64,000 bases of DNA from Actinomadura atramentaria DSM 43919 (GCF_000381885.1 NZ_KB907213.1:222043-286042); one strand, 5' to 3'. Positions 1 through 10,041 are shown, counted from the first letter of the stretch. The notes: generated from the sequence alone by a model not told the origin. Numbers and translations are program-made.

Positions 1-72
1 ATCACCGTCGTCCACGAGATCGCGCACCACTTCGGGATCGACGACGCGCGCCTCCACGACCTCGGCTACTGA
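1..72 (+). CDS. C-terminal end of a zincin-like metallopeptidase family protein
   Basis: Only the last 23 codons lie in the window. They read in frame 1 to a TGA and contain a histidine motif HEIAHHFG, which fits the HExxH-type zinc site of the small actinobacterial zincin-like metallopeptidases (family usually 110-150 aa), followed by the usual short tail ending LGY. The motif is seen directly; the family assignment rests on it and on the tail. The gene starts upstream of the window, so the rest cannot be judged. Confidence 0.75.
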   Translation: MTVVHEIAHHFGIDDARLHDLGY

Positions 73-224
73 CGTTCCCGCAGATCACCGGGCAGATCAC
101 GGGCCGGTCAAAGCCCCGGTCGCTTCCTGGTTCCAGCAAATGGGCACGGTAGGTCACATAACTGCCACGCAGCGTGAGTTAATAGGGGGAGCCGGCCCGG
201 CAGGAACGACCGACGGGAGCGTGC

Positions 225-1562
225 GTGGCGGGAAAGCAGACCGGCCGTCATCGGCGTCCGCCCGAGACGCGTGCCACCTACCGCGAGGTGTTCGCCGTAG
301 GTGAGTTCCGCGCGCTCTGGGCGGCGCAGGTCCTGTCCTTCGTCGGCGACCAGCTCGCGCAGGTCGCGCTGGCGCTCCTCATCTACAAGCACACGCAGTC
401 GCCGCTGCTCACCGCGGTGACGTACGCGCTCACGTATCTGCCGCCGATCGTCGGCGGGCCCGTCCTGTCGGGCCTGGCGGACCTGTTCCCGCGCCGCCGC
501 GTGATGATCGTCTGCGACCTCGTGCGGATGGTCCTCGTCGCGAGCATGACGATGACCGGCATGCCGACGGTCGGGCTGTGCGCGCTGGTGTTCTTCACCG
601 TGCTGCTCGGCGCGCCGTTCACGGCGGCGCGGGCGGCGATCCTGCCGGACGTCCTGGACGGCGACCGGTACGTCGCCGGGTCCGCGATCAACAACATCAC
701 CCACCAGGCGACGCAGATGGCCGGGTTCCTGGTCGGCGCGGGCGTCGTCGTGGTCGTCGGGGAGCGGCAGGCGCTCGCGCTGAACGCGCTGACGTTCGCG
801 CTGTCGGCCGTCATCCTGCTCGCCGGACTGCGGGCGCGGCCCGCGCCGAAGGTCCGCGAGCACGACTCGCTCGGGCTGCTGCGCGGGACGCGCGACGGGG
901 CGCGGCTCGTCTTCGGCGACCCGACGCTGCGGGCGCTGATGCTGTTCGCGTGGCTGGCGGCGTTCTACGTCGTCCCCGAAGGGCTCGCGGTGCCGTACGC
1001 GGCGACGTTCGCGGAGAACCCCGGGCGCGACGACCCCGTCATCGCGGGCCTGCTGATGTCCTCGATGCCGACGGGGATGGTGATCGGGGCGTTCCTGTTC
1101 AGCCGGTGCGTCCGCCCGTCCGACCGGATTCGGTCGATGGGCTGGATGGCGATGCTGGCGTGCGCGCCGCTCGTCGCGACCGCCGCCGCGCCGCCGCTGT
1201 GGGCCGTGGTGTGCCTGTGGGCGCTGGCCGGGGTCGGCAGCGCCTACCAGCTCGCGGCGAACGCGGCGTTCGTCGCGGCCGTCCCGGCGGCGGGCCGGGC
1301 GATGGCGTTCGGGCTCGCGCAGTCGGGCATCCTCGCCGGGCAGGGGCTCGCGATCCTGGTCGCCGGGGCGGGGACGGAGCTGCTCGGGCCCGAGCGCGTC
1401 GTGGCGATCTCCGGCGCGGCGGGGCTGTCGGCGGCGGCCGTGCTCGCGCTCGGCTGGAACAGGGTGCGCGCGAACGTGCCGGGCGCGGCGCGCGCCGAGG
1501 AGCCGGACGACGGGCTGGGGCTCGCGGACGAGCCCGCGGTGGACCGCGCGTCGGCGTCCTGA
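225..1562 (+). CDS. MFS transporter, 12-TM type
   Basis: A 445-residue integral membrane protein of the major facilitator superfamily. It has about twelve hydrophobic segments from near residue 35 to 415, a central hydrophilic loop around residues 195-225 and charged ends. The loop after TM2 (SGLADLFPRRRVM) matches the MFS motif A position. The GTG start at 225 has a GGGAG Shine-Dalgarno at 215-219. Such stand-alone MFS genes usually export small molecules; the substrate cannot be told. The convergent PspC gene begins two bases after its stop. Confidence 0.85.
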   Translation: MAGKQTGRHRRPPETRATYREVFAVGEFRALWAAQVLSFVGDQLAQVALALLIYKHTQSPLLTAVTYALTYLPPIVGGPVLSGLADLFPRRRVMIVCDLVRMVLVASMTMTGMPTVGLCALVFFTVLLGAPFTAARAAILPDVLDGDRYVAGSAINNITHQATQMAGFLVGAGVVVVVGERQALALNALTFALSAVILLAGLRARPAPKVREHDSLGLLRGTRDGARLVFGDPTLRALMLFAWLAAFYVVPEGLAVPYAATFAENPGRDDPVIAGLLMSSMPTGMVIGAFLFSRCVRPSDRIRSMGWMAMLACAPLVATAAAPPLWAVVCLWALAGVGSAYQLAANAAFVAAVPAAGRAMAFGLAQSGILAGQGLAILVAGAGTELLGPERVVAISGAAGLSAAAVLALGWNRVRANVPGAARAEEPDDGLGLADEPAVDRASAS

Positions 1563-1563
1563 G

Positions 1564-1875
1564 TCACCGCTTGGCGAAGGCGTCCTTCGCGCGCTGGACC
1601 GCGTCCTGGACGCCGGGGTTCTCCTGCGCCTTCTTCAGCAGGTCCTCGCCGATCGACGTGGCCGCGTCCTCCTCGGGGACGAGCACCCACGCGATGACGT
1701 AGGCGGCGACGCCCGCCCCGCCGAAGACGGTGAGGACGGCCAGCGCGAGCCGGATGATGTTCGCGTCCACCTCGAAGTACTTCGCCGCGCCCGAGCAGAC
1801 CCCGGCGACCATCCGGCCGTCGCGGGTCCGGCGGAGCTGCTTCGGGGCGTTCTGCGTGTCCTTGTGGAGATCCAT
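1564..1875 (-). CDS. PspC domain protein
   Basis: A short (about 103 aa) PspC-family membrane protein. Residues 15-60 carry the family core (RDGRMVAGVCSGAAKYF then NIIRLALAVLTVFGG), followed by one transmembrane helix and a charged, probably helical tail rich in Lys/Gln. In other bacteria PspC proteins sense envelope stress at the membrane. The reading frame is open further upstream to 1971, but the ATG at 1875 gives the standard family N-terminus (MDLHKD), so I use it. It is convergent with the MFS gene and divergent from asd. Confidence 0.85.
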   Translation of the reverse strand: MDLHKDTQNAPKQLRRTRDGRMVAGVCSGAAKYFEVDANIIRLALAVLTVFGGAGVAAYVIAWVLVPEEDAATSIGEDLLKKAQENPGVQDAVQRAKDAFAKR

Positions 1876-1938
1876 GCCTCGATGATGCCCCCGGCGCGGC
1901 GGCCCGCACATCAGGGACCGTCCCTGGCCCTCCCCTGA

Positions 1939-3087
<1,149 letters not shown>

Positions 3088-3100
3088 GGGTTTTCGTTGT

Positions 3101-3133
3101 GGAGGGCCGCGTCCCGGTGGGGCGCGGCCCTCC
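3101..3133 (+). terminator. Stem-loop terminator after asd
   Basis: A perfect 11-bp inverted repeat (GGAGGGCCGCG / CGCGGCCCTCC) with an 11-base loop starts 13 bases after the asd stop. There is no downstream T run, as is usual for actinomycete terminators. Confidence 0.7.
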
Positions 3134-3279
3134 GTTGCGTCCGGGCGAAGTTCCGATATCGGGATCAAAAGCCTCTTAGAGTGTCCGGCGACCAGAGACT
3201 CGGGGGTGCCTGGGCGGGCGACGGGTTCGGCGCGGCCTCGTGCGGCCGCGGGGGCGTCCCACCAGGACGGGAGTGCGGA

Positions 3280-3834
3280 ATGAACGCGCGGGGTGTGGCG
3301 GCGGTGGCGGTCGCTGCGGTGCTGGCGTTGGGCGGGTGCGACATCCCGGTGGTGGGCGGCGGGTCCTCGGACTCGTCGGCGCGACCGGAGCCGTCGGCGG
3401 CCGTGTCGGGCGACAAGGCGCTCGGGCCGAACGGCTACCAGAAGCTGACGCTCGGCATGAGCAAGGACGAGGCGCTCGCCACCGGGCTGATCACCGTGAC
3501 GTCCGAGGGCGACGGGACGAGCTGCGTGAAGTTCGACCTCACCTCGCACCCGCCGGGGCTGAGCGGCGTCGGCGGCTACATCCTGCCGTCCTACGGCGTC
3601 ATCGCGATCTTCGCGGCGGACGGGATGCGCACGCCCGAGGACGCCGGTTCCGGGACCATGCTCGGGACGCTCCAGCGGCTGTACCCGCAGATCAGGCAGG
3701 TTTCCGAAGGGTCGGAGGAGTGGCGCGCGCCCGTCCCGCAGAACCCGGAGCGGGCCGACTACGTGTTCGTGGTCAAGCACGGGCTGGTCTCGTGGTTCGG
3801 CCTGACGGCGGCCGGACAGAACTGCCCGAAGTAG
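3280..3834 (+). CDS. Putative secreted lipoprotein of unknown function
   Basis: 184 aa from the ATG at 3280. The N-terminus is a classic lipoprotein signal: a hydrophobic core (VAAVAVAAVLALGG) followed by Cys, with lipobox LGGC. The mature part has a Ser/Pro-rich linker and then a globular domain beginning near residue 50 with a YQKLTLGMSKDEA segment. That form (LxLGMSxxEA) is common to small actinobacterial secreted proteins of unknown role. The frame is open upstream to 3097, but only the 3280 start gives a signal peptide. Stand-alone gene. Confidence 0.75.
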   Translation: MNARGVAAVAVAAVLALGGCDIPVVGGGSSDSSARPEPSAAVSGDKALGPNGYQKLTLGMSKDEALATGLITVTSEGDGTSCVKFDLTSHPPGLSGVGGYILPSYGVIAIFAADGMRTPEDAGSGTMLGTLQRLYPQIRQVSEGSEEWRAPVPQNPERADYVFVVKHGLVSWFGLTAAGQNCPK

Positions 3835-3876
3835 CGCGTCAGCCGCGCGGAACCCCGGATGCGCGGGCGGCCGGGC

Positions 3877-4092
3877 CTACCCGGTCCGGCCGCGCACGAC
3901 CAGCGAGTCGAGCAGCGCCGCCGTGGCGGCGGCGACCTCCTCGACGGCCCGGTCGAACGCCTCGGCGTTGTGCGCGGCCGGAGCCCGGAACCCCGAGATC
4001 TTCCGGACGTACTGGAGCGCGGCGGCCCGCACGTCCTCATCGGTGACGTGCTCGGCCATCGGCGGGCGAAGGGTCTTGATACTGCGGCACAT
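3877..4092 (-). CDS. DUF2277 family small protein
   Basis: 71 aa from ATG 4092. It opens with MCRSIKTLRPP, the signature N-terminus of the DUF2277 family (a Cys and basic residues followed by helices), and continues with EDVRAAALQYVRKISGF, typical of the family. No function is known. The frame is open upstream to 4149 but that extension lacks similarity to the family and crosses the promoter region. Confidence 0.85.
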   Translation of the reverse strand: MCRSIKTLRPPMAEHVTDEDVRAAALQYVRKISGFRAPAAHNAEAFDRAVEEVAAATAALLDSLVVRGRTG

Positions 4093-4224
4093 CCCCCCAG
4101 TCTGCCCACCGCCCCCGACAAAGCACGGACGGCGAGCGCCCAAGAACACCCGTGGAAGAGACGGCGACCGTAGCGGGGCCGCCGAAGCGAGCGCAGCGAG
4201 CGAGAAAGCCCCGCAACGAACGGC

Positions 4225-4491
4225 AGCCCAGGGGGTCTACACCCGAACCGGAACAGAAACCACGGGGGGTGCCCCGCGGGCGCACGGCCGCGAGCGCCAG
4301 CGAGTGGCCGGGCGCGCGCAGCGCGAAGGGTCGCACCGCAGCGGAGCGCCAGCGGAGCGAGGATGCGGCGCTTCGCGCCTCGGGGGGTGTGGGGGGTCGC
4401 CCCCCCCACAGGCAACACACGCACCGCAGCGGAGCGCCAGCGGAGCGAGGATGCGGCGCTTCGCGCCGTGGGGGGTCGCCCCCCCCACAAG
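4225..4491. repeat. Dispersed extragenic palindromic repeat, two copies of the terminal hairpin block
   Basis: A composite repeat that recurs at 6630-6950. Its parts, in order on the plus strand, are a GGGGGTCTACACCCG palindrome, a spacer ending GCGCACGGCCGCGAG, a block of GCCAGCGAG-type short repeats, GGCGCTTCGCGCC-type hairpin material, and a G-run/C-run inverted repeat (GGGGGGTCGCCCCCCC). The last block occurs twice (about 4360-4411 and 4440-4489). The final copy ends directly at the stop codon of the minus-strand esterase, where it could act as its transcription terminator. No gene is supported in 4093-4491; the apparent open frames are by-products of the repeat. Confidence 0.75.
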
Positions 4492-5520
4492 CTACAGAGC
4501 GATGCGTTGGCAGAGCCAGGTCAAAGCCATCGGGTAGCGGTAGTCGATGCCGCCGTGGGTCGCGTCGAAGAGTTCGAAGTGGATCGCGTCCTCGGGGACG
4601 CCCGCGTCGAGGAGGGCCGCGCGGTAGGCGTCCGCGCCGACGTCGAGGAACCATTCGTCGCGGGTGCCGCCGTCGATCCACACGGCGCGGAGGGAGCGGG
4701 CGGCGTCGGCGTGGGTCGCGGTCATCCGGACGGGGTCGCGGTCGAGCCAGCGTTGCCAGACGTCGTCGCGGAGGACACCGGTGCGCGGGTCGAAGGGGAG
4801 GACGGGCGTGCCGTCGTCGTCGGCGGAGTAGCAGGCGGTGTAGCCGAGGATTTCGAGCAGCATCATGTCCTCGGGGCGGGTGAAGGAGATGCGCGAGCGG
4901 AAGTCGTCCCACCAGCGCAGGATGTCCCCGTCCCAGCCGCGCAGATGGCGGACGACCTGCGGGAACTCGGTCAGGTACGCGTACTCGAACAGGGCGTCGC
5001 CCGCGTGGGCGGCGAGCGCGCCGAACAGGTCGGGGCGCAGCAGCGGCGTGATCATCGCGCCGTAGCCGCCGCTGGACTTGCCGCTGATGGCGCGGTGCGC
5101 GGGCGCGTCGAGGGTCCGGTAGTGGGCGTCGACCCACGGGACGATCTCGTCGCACAGGTAGGAGTGGTAGCGGCCGGTGCCGGGGCTGTCGAGGAACTGG
5201 CTGCCGCCGTACGACGTCCAGGCGTCGACGAACACCACGATCGCGGGCGGGGCCTCGCCGCGCGCGAACACCGCGTCGGCCGTCTCGGGGAACGGCTGCC
5301 GGAACGCCGTGCGGTTCCGCCACATCCCGACATGCGCGACGAAGCCTTGGATGACGTAAACGGCCGGGTAGCGGCGGTCCGGCTCGTCGTCGTAGCCGGG
5401 CGGCGTGTAGACGAGGAGGGGCCGGTCGGCGGGGTCGCCGAGCGGGTTACCGGCGAGCAGTTCGCTGGTGACGACGTGCTCGTCGAGCCGTCCGGCGAGG
5501 TCGGCGGACCAGGGCAGCAT
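4492..5520 (-). CDS. Putative esterase (alpha/beta-hydrolase, enterochelin-esterase-like)
   Basis: 342-residue alpha/beta-hydrolase of the 'putative esterase' (esterase D / Fes-like) family. The nucleophile elbow is GKSSGG (residues 147-152, Ser149), and the likely catalytic His sits in ATHGGIDY near the C-terminus. An early YTPPGYDDEPDRRYPAVYVIQG segment is the typical first strand of this family. No signal peptide, so probably cytosolic. Start ATG 5520 has AAGGAG eight bases upstream. Single gene; the 3' side runs straight into the extragenic repeat. Substrate unknown. Confidence 0.8.
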   Translation of the reverse strand: MLPWSADLAGRLDEHVVTSELLAGNPLGDPADRPLLVYTPPGYDDEPDRRYPAVYVIQGFVAHVGMWRNRTAFRQPFPETADAVFARGEAPPAIVVFVDAWTSYGGSQFLDSPGTGRYHSYLCDEIVPWVDAHYRTLDAPAHRAISGKSSGGYGAMITPLLRPDLFGALAAHAGDALFEYAYLTEFPQVVRHLRGWDGDILRWWDDFRSRISFTRPEDMMLLEILGYTACYSADDDGTPVLPFDPRTGVLRDDVWQRWLDRDPVRMTATHADAARSLRAVWIDGGTRDEWFLDVGADAYRAALLDAGVPEDAIHFELFDATHGGIDYRYPMALTWLCQRIAL

Positions 5521-5639
5521 GGGGTGAACTCCTTCGTTCGCGACTCTCCGACGCTAACCGACGCGCCTTCGGCGGCGGTGGGGCGGGCGTCGGTAAAACG
5601 ACGCATGGATAGCGGTGGGTGTCGTTACGCTCACTCGGC

Positions 5640-6551
5640 GTGCGTAAAGGTCGAGTGGGATCAGGGCGTCGGGCGCTGCGGCGCGGTGCGGTCGCGGCGG
5701 TCGTGCTGGCGGCGGGCGGCTGCGGCTGGGGCTCGGACGCGCCGCCGCCCAAGGGCCCGGTGACGATCCAGACGGTCGGGCCGAACGGCCGGGCGCTCGC
5801 CCCCGACACCGGGCGCGTCCCGCTGCGCGACACGTTCACGACGCTGGACGTCGGGCCGGGCCGCCGGTGGGGCTGGCGGAGCGCCGCCTACCCGGACTGC
5901 ACGACGAACCGGGGCAACTTCAAGCTCGACTCGCTGTCCCCGGCGGCGCTGTCCACCGCGACCGGGCACCTGGCCGTCACGGCGACGCCGCTGCCGAACG
6001 GGCGCTGGCAGACGGGGCTGCTCAGCACGGGCGACTCGTGCGGGTCGGGCGGCACGGGGTTCGAGGTGCGGACGGGCGACCTGGTGACGACGCGCGTCCG
6101 GCTGCCGTCGGCGCGGTCGGGGGCGTGGCCGGGGATCTGGACGTGGCGGGAGGGCGGCAACGAGGTCGACGTCTTCGAGTGGCACGCCGACAAACCGGAC
6201 ACCCTGGAGTTCGCGAACCACGTGCGGGAGGGCGGCTGCTTCTGCGCGAGCCCGCTGGTGCGGCGCGGTGTGTGGCTGGACGTGGCCGTCCGCTTCGGCG
6301 AGCGGCGCGTGGTCTGGTACCTGGGCCGCCCGCCCGGCCCGATGCGCGCCGTCCACGCGGACCGCCGGGGGGTGGGCCCGGACTTCCACGCCCACCTGGT
6401 CGTCGGCATGTCCGTGGACGACGGCCGCCTCCACCGCCGCCCCGAACGCGGCGCGACGTTCACGTTCGAGGTGGCCTCGATCACGGTCCACCGCCCGAAA
6501 CCAAGAAGAACCCACAAACCAGAGGCCGACCGAACGAGGAGCACGAACTAA
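5640..6551 (+). CDS. GH16-type secreted lipoprotein (glycan hydrolase-like)
   Basis: About 303 aa from GTG 5640. A short basic N-terminus and hydrophobic stretch end in a lipobox AAGGC, predicting a membrane-anchored lipoprotein. The central part contains NEVDVFEWH, which matches the ExDxxE catalytic signature of glycoside hydrolase family 16 (nucleophile and acid/base glutamates), inside a jelly-roll-like context (GAWPGIWTW before, RGVWLDVAVRF and VVWYLGRPPG after). It therefore probably cleaves a beta-glucan or similar polysaccharide outside the cell. The C-terminus is a basic tail that could be read-through into repeat sequence. Alternative start 5619. Confidence 0.7.
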   Translation: MRKGRVGSGRRALRRGAVAAVVLAAGGCGWGSDAPPPKGPVTIQTVGPNGRALAPDTGRVPLRDTFTTLDVGPGRRWGWRSAAYPDCTTNRGNFKLDSLSPAALSTATGHLAVTATPLPNGRWQTGLLSTGDSCGSGGTGFEVRTGDLVTTRVRLPSARSGAWPGIWTWREGGNEVDVFEWHADKPDTLEFANHVREGGCFCASPLVRRGVWLDVAVRFGERRVVWYLGRPPGPMRAVHADRRGVGPDFHAHLVVGMSVDDGRLHRRPERGATFTFEVASITVHRPKPRRTHKPEADRTRSTN

Positions 6552-6629
6552 CCCCGCGACGCCAGAAGAGCACCCGCAAAAAGACGCAAGCAGACCTGCG
6601 GCACCCCCAGGGGCGCCCCGCGCACACGG

Positions 6630-6951
6630 CCGCGATCCCCGGGGGTCTACACCCGACCAAGGACGGGAACCACAGGGAGTTGCCCGCAGGCGCACGGCCG
6701 CGAGCTACCGGGGGTCTACACCCGGCAAAGACGGACACCAACGGGGTTGCCCGGAAGACGCACGCGAGCCGCTGGGGGTCTCCACCCGAACCGGGACAGA
6801 AACCACGGGGGGTTACCGGCGGGCGCACGGCCGCGAGCGCCAGCGAGCGGCCGGGCGCGCGCAGCGCGAAGGGCCGCACCGCAGCGAGCGCCAGCGAGCG
6901 AGGATGCGGCGCTTCGCGCCGCGGGGGGCGTGGGGGGTCGCCCCCCCACAA
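6630..6951. repeat. Second copy of the dispersed extragenic palindromic repeat
   Basis: Three successive diverged units beginning GGGGGTCTACACCCG or GGGGGTCTCCACCCG (near 6640, 6708 and 6774), with GCGCACGGCCGCGAG in the first and third, then the same GCCAGCGAG block and GGCGCTTCGCGCC and GGGGGTCGCCCCCC hairpins seen at 4225-4491. It again ends one base before the stop codon of a minus-strand gene (marR-type). The 6552-6629 stretch holds nothing else recognisable. Confidence 0.75.
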
Positions 6952-7320
6952 TTACAAGTGCGTGCGAAGGATCGCCCGATGCGTCTTCGTCGCCACCTCA
7001 TGCCGCGCCCGTCCCTCGGGCGTGATGCACACGAACACCCCGCGCCGGTCGGACGTGCAGTGGGACCGGGCGACGAGGCCGTTCTTCTCGAGCCGTCCGA
7101 CGGTGCGGGAGAGGGCGCTCTGGCTGAGATACATCTCACTGGCCAGGTCTTGCATGCGCTGGCTGTCGCGGCCGGCTTCGACGAGGCGGTCGAGCGTCTC
7201 GTACTCGCTCATGGTCAGCCCGTGTTCTTCGGACAGGGCGCGGTCGAGATGGCACGCGACCGTGTTGTAGCAGGTCAGCAGCGAGCGCCACCGATCGACC
7301 AGGCCATGTTCCGGCTCCAT
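6952..7320 (-). CDS. MarR family transcriptional regulator
   Basis: About 122 aa winged-helix repressor of the MarR family. The recognition region LYLSQSALSRTVGRLEKNGLVARSHCTSDRRGVFVCIT is canonical (helix-turn-helix followed by the DxR wing). The ATG at 7320 (MEPEHG) starts the conserved N-terminal helix; upstream in-frame ATGs overlap the shared promoter. It is divergent from the DHA2-type MFS pump at 7423 and probably represses that gene and itself by binding the TGCA-rich elements between them. An extragenic repeat hairpin follows its stop. Confidence 0.88.
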   Translation of the reverse strand: MEPEHGLVDRWRSLLTCYNTVACHLDRALSEEHGLTMSEYETLDRLVEAGRDSQRMQDLASEMYLSQSALSRTVGRLEKNGLVARSHCTSDRRGVFVCITPEGRARHEVATKTHRAILRTHL

Positions 7321-7334
7321 GTCGCGCATCTTAC

Positions 7335-7410
7335 CATGCCTGCGCATCCATTGCACGCGCATTAAATGCTCACGAAACCTGTGCTTGGACATTCAATGCA
7401 TGTGCATGTA
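7335..7410. promoter_or_regulatory. Intergenic MarR-type operator region
   Basis: The divergent spacer is markedly AT-richer than its flanks and has several TGCA-containing elements. The clearest is ATGCATGTGCAT at 7396-7407 (two TGCA half-sites two bases apart), preceded by ATTCA; weaker copies are TGCGCAT and ATTGCACGCGCATTAAATGC at 7338-7368. The 7396-7407 element sits 15-25 bases upstream of the MFS GTG start, where a repressor would block transcription. This is inference from spacing and symmetry. Confidence 0.55.
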
Positions 7411-7422
7411 CTGTCCTCCGAC

Positions 7423-8877
7423 GTGACCATCACCGAAACCTCCCGTGCCACCGACGACCGCGCGTCGGGCCGTGCCCCCCACGGCGCCGACCAGAGTTGG
7501 ACCCCCCGGCTGTGGGGCGTCCTCGCGGTGCTGTGCGCCGTGCTGTTCCTCGACGGGCTGGACGTGTCGATGGTGGGCGTCGCCCTCCCGTCCATCGGCA
7601 CCGAGCTGGGCCTGTCCACGACCTCGCTGCAGTGGATCGTCAACGGCTACGTCCTCGGCTACGGCGGACTGCTGCTCCTCGGCGGGCGCACCGCCGACCT
7701 GCTCGGCCGCCGCCGCGTCTTCCTCACCGCGCTGGCCGTGTTCGCCGCCGCGTCGCTCGTCGGCGGGCTCGTGAACGACGGCACGCTGCTGATCGTCACC
7801 CGCTTCGTCAAGGGCCTGGCCGCCGCGTTCACCGCGCCGACCGCCCTGTCCATCCTGACCACCACGTTCCACGGGCGGGCCCGCAACCGGGCGCTGTCGG
7901 TGTTCTCCGTCTTCGGCGCGAGCGGCTACTCGTCCGGGCTGATCCTCGGCGGGTTGCTGACCAGCGCGGGCTGGCGGTGGACGTTCCTGACGCCCGTCCC
8001 GCTCGCCGTCCTCGCGCTCGTCGCGGGCCTGGCGCTGATCCCGCGCGACAAGCCGGCGGCGGGCGGCGGCCACGACCTCGTCGGCGCCGTCACCCTCACC
8101 ACCGGGATGCTGCTGGCCGTCTACACCGTCGTGTCCGCGCCCGACCGGGGCTGGGGCGACCCGCTGACGATCCTGTCGGTCGTCGTCGCGGTCGCGCTGC
8201 TCGTCGGCTTCGTCGTCACCGAGATGCGCGTCCGGCACCCGCTGGTCCGGCTCGGCATCCTGCGGTCCGGGACGATCGTCCGCGCGAACCTCAGCATCAT
8301 CGCGCTGTTCGGCTCGTACCTCAGCTTCCAGTTCATGATGACGCTGTACCTCCAGGACGTCCTGCACTGGTCGCCGCTGCGGATGGCGATGGCGCTGCTG
8401 CCCGCCGGGATCATCGTCGCCGTCGTGTCCCCGTTCATGGGACGCCTCATCGACCGGTTCGGCACCCCGCGCCTGATCATCAGCTCGATGGTGTCGCTCG
8501 GCCTCGGCTACGTGTGGTTCCTCGCGACGGCCGGGAACACGCCGCACTACGCGCTGACCGTCCTGCCCACGATGATCCTGCTGGGCGGCGGGTTCGGGTT
8601 CGGGTTCAGCTCGATCATGGCGCAGGCCACCGACGGGATCGACGACTCCGAGCAGGGGCTGGCGTCCGGGCTCGTCCAGACGTCCGGGCAGGTCGGCGCC
8701 GCGCTGGTGCTCGCGCTCGTCACGGCGCTCGTCGCCACGGACTCCCCGGCCGGGGGCGGCGGGTTCGCGCCGTTCCACCCGGGCGTCAACCTGGTGACGG
8801 CCGTCGGGGTCGTCGGGCTCCTGCTGAACGTCGTGCCGCTGCTGCTCCGCCGCCGGGGCGCGGCGCAGCCGGCCTGA
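7423..8877 (+). CDS. DHA2/EmrB-QacA-type MFS drug efflux transporter
   Basis: About 484 aa with 14 predicted transmembrane segments. The N-terminal half has LDGLDVSMVGVALPSIG, the motif D1 region of 14-TM drug:H+ antiporters, and GGRTADLLGRRRVF, motif A. It probably exports a toxic compound whose presence is sensed by the adjacent MarR repressor. I place the start at GTG 7423, just after the operator; the open frame extends to ATG 7366 but that would translate the operator. No clear Shine-Dalgarno is seen, suggesting a leaderless message. The hairpin at 8890-8924 ends it. Confidence 0.85.
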   Translation: MTITETSRATDDRASGRAPHGADQSWTPRLWGVLAVLCAVLFLDGLDVSMVGVALPSIGTELGLSTTSLQWIVNGYVLGYGGLLLLGGRTADLLGRRRVFLTALAVFAAASLVGGLVNDGTLLIVTRFVKGLAAAFTAPTALSILTTTFHGRARNRALSVFSVFGASGYSSGLILGGLLTSAGWRWTFLTPVPLAVLALVAGLALIPRDKPAAGGGHDLVGAVTLTTGMLLAVYTVVSAPDRGWGDPLTILSVVVAVALLVGFVVTEMRVRHPLVRLGILRSGTIVRANLSIIALFGSYLSFQFMMTLYLQDVLHWSPLRMAMALLPAGIIVAVVSPFMGRLIDRFGTPRLIISSMVSLGLGYVWFLATAGNTPHYALTVLPTMILLGGGFGFGFSSIMAQATDGIDDSEQGLASGLVQTSGQVGAALVLALVTALVATDSPAGGGGFAPFHPGVNLVTAVGVVGLLLNVVPLLLRRRGAAQPA

Positions 8878-8889
8878 CGGTTCCGCGCC

Positions 8890-8924
8890 GGACGGCGGGT
8901 CGGGGACTCCCCGGCCCGCCGTCC
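8890..8924 (+). terminator. Stem-loop terminator after the MFS efflux gene
   Basis: Inverted repeat GGACGGCGGG / CCCGCCGTCC with a 15-base loop, beginning 12 bases after the stop codon. Confidence 0.65.
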
Positions 8925-8988
8925 GCATGTTCCGGGGTGCGCCGCGCGGGTAGGCGCGGCGTCCAGACCGCATACGGGGGGAGCAATC

Positions 8989-10041
8989 ATGCGGATCGTC
9001 GTGGTCGGGGCCACCGGCAACGTCGGCACCAGCACCGTGCGCGCGCTCGCCGGCGACCCGGAGGTCACCTCGATCCTCGGCGTCGCGCGGCGGCGGCCCG
9101 GGCTGACGTTCGACAGGACCGAGTGGGTGTCGGCGGACATCGTCCGCAGCGACCTCGCGGCGCTGTTCGAGGGCGCGGACGCGGTGATCGACCTGGCCTG
9201 GATCTTCCAGCCGACGCACCACCCCGAGGTGACGTGGCGGAACAACGTCGTCGGGACGTCGCGGGTGTTCCAGGCCGCGGCGGCGGCGAAGGTGCCCGCG
9301 CTGGTGTACGCGTCGTCCATCGGCGCCTACTCGCCGCGGCCCGAGGACGGGCGGCCGGTCGACGAGTCGTGGCCCACGGACGGGCGGCCCACCGCCGCCT
9401 ACAGCCGCGAGAAGTGCTACACCGAGCGGCTTCTCGACACGTTCGAGGCCGAGCACCCCGAGTGCCGCGTCGTGCGGATGCGGCCCGGGTTCATCTTCAA
9501 GCGCGACGCGGCGACGGCGCAGCGGCGGATCTTCGGCGGGCCGTTCGTTCCGAACCGGCTCGTGCGGTCGGGGGTGATCCCGGTCGTTCCGGAGATTCCG
9601 GGTCTGGCGTTCCAGGCGCTGCACTCCGACGACGCGGGGGACGCGTACCGGCGGGCCGCCCTCGGCGACGTGCGGGGCGCGTTCAACCTCGCCGCCGAAC
9701 CCGTGATCAACATGGCGCGGATCGCGGACCTGCTGAGCGCCCGCACCGTCCGCGTCCCGGCGGGCGCCGTCCGGACGGCCCTCGCGGCGATGTGGGGGCT
9801 CGGGCTCGTCCCGGCGTCGCCGCAGTTGTTCGACCTGGCGATGCGGTTGCCGATCCTCGACACCGGGCGCGCGCACGAGATCCTCGGCTGGACGCCGAAG
9901 CACTCCAGCCTGGCGGCGCTGGGGGAGTTCCTCCAGGGCCTGCGCGAGAACGCGGCGATGGACACGCCGCCGCTCGCCCGCCGCACGAGCGGCCCGCTGC
10001 GCATCCGCGAGTTCGCGACGGGAATCGGCCGTCGCGCCTGA
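8989..10041 (+). CDS. NAD-dependent epimerase/dehydratase family protein (extended SDR)
   Basis: 350 aa short-chain dehydrogenase/reductase of the extended type. It begins with MRIVVVGATGNVGTS, a Rossmann NAD(P)-binding motif (GATGNVG at residues 7-13). The SDR catalytic positions are visible as YASSIGAYS (Ser) and AYSREK (Tyr-xxx-Lys, YSREK). Substrate unknown. A GGGGGGAG ribosome site lies just upstream of the ATG. It is followed by a terminator hairpin at 10049-10069 and is probably monocistronic. Confidence 0.85.
   Translation: MRIVVVGATGNVGTSTVRALAGDPEVTSILGVARRRPGLTFDRTEWVSADIVRSDLAALFEGADAVIDLAWIFQPTHHPEVTWRNNVVGTSRVFQAAAAAKVPALVYASSIGAYSPRPEDGRPVDESWPTDGRPTAAYSREKCYTERLLDTFEAEHPECRVVRMRPGFIFKRDAATAQRRIFGGPFVPNRLVRSGVIPVVPEIPGLAFQALHSDDAGDAYRRAALGDVRGAFNLAAEPVINMARIADLLSARTVRVPAGAVRTALAAMWGLGLVPASPQLFDLAMRLPILDTGRAHEILGWTPKHSSLAALGEFLQGLRENAAMDTPPLARRTSGPLRIREFATGIGRRA

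Noticed and set aside
4152..4491. Genes in the 4.1-4.5 kb repeat region
   Set aside because: Frames consist of Arg/Gly/Ser-rich repeats in several phases and share no codon bias with real genes.
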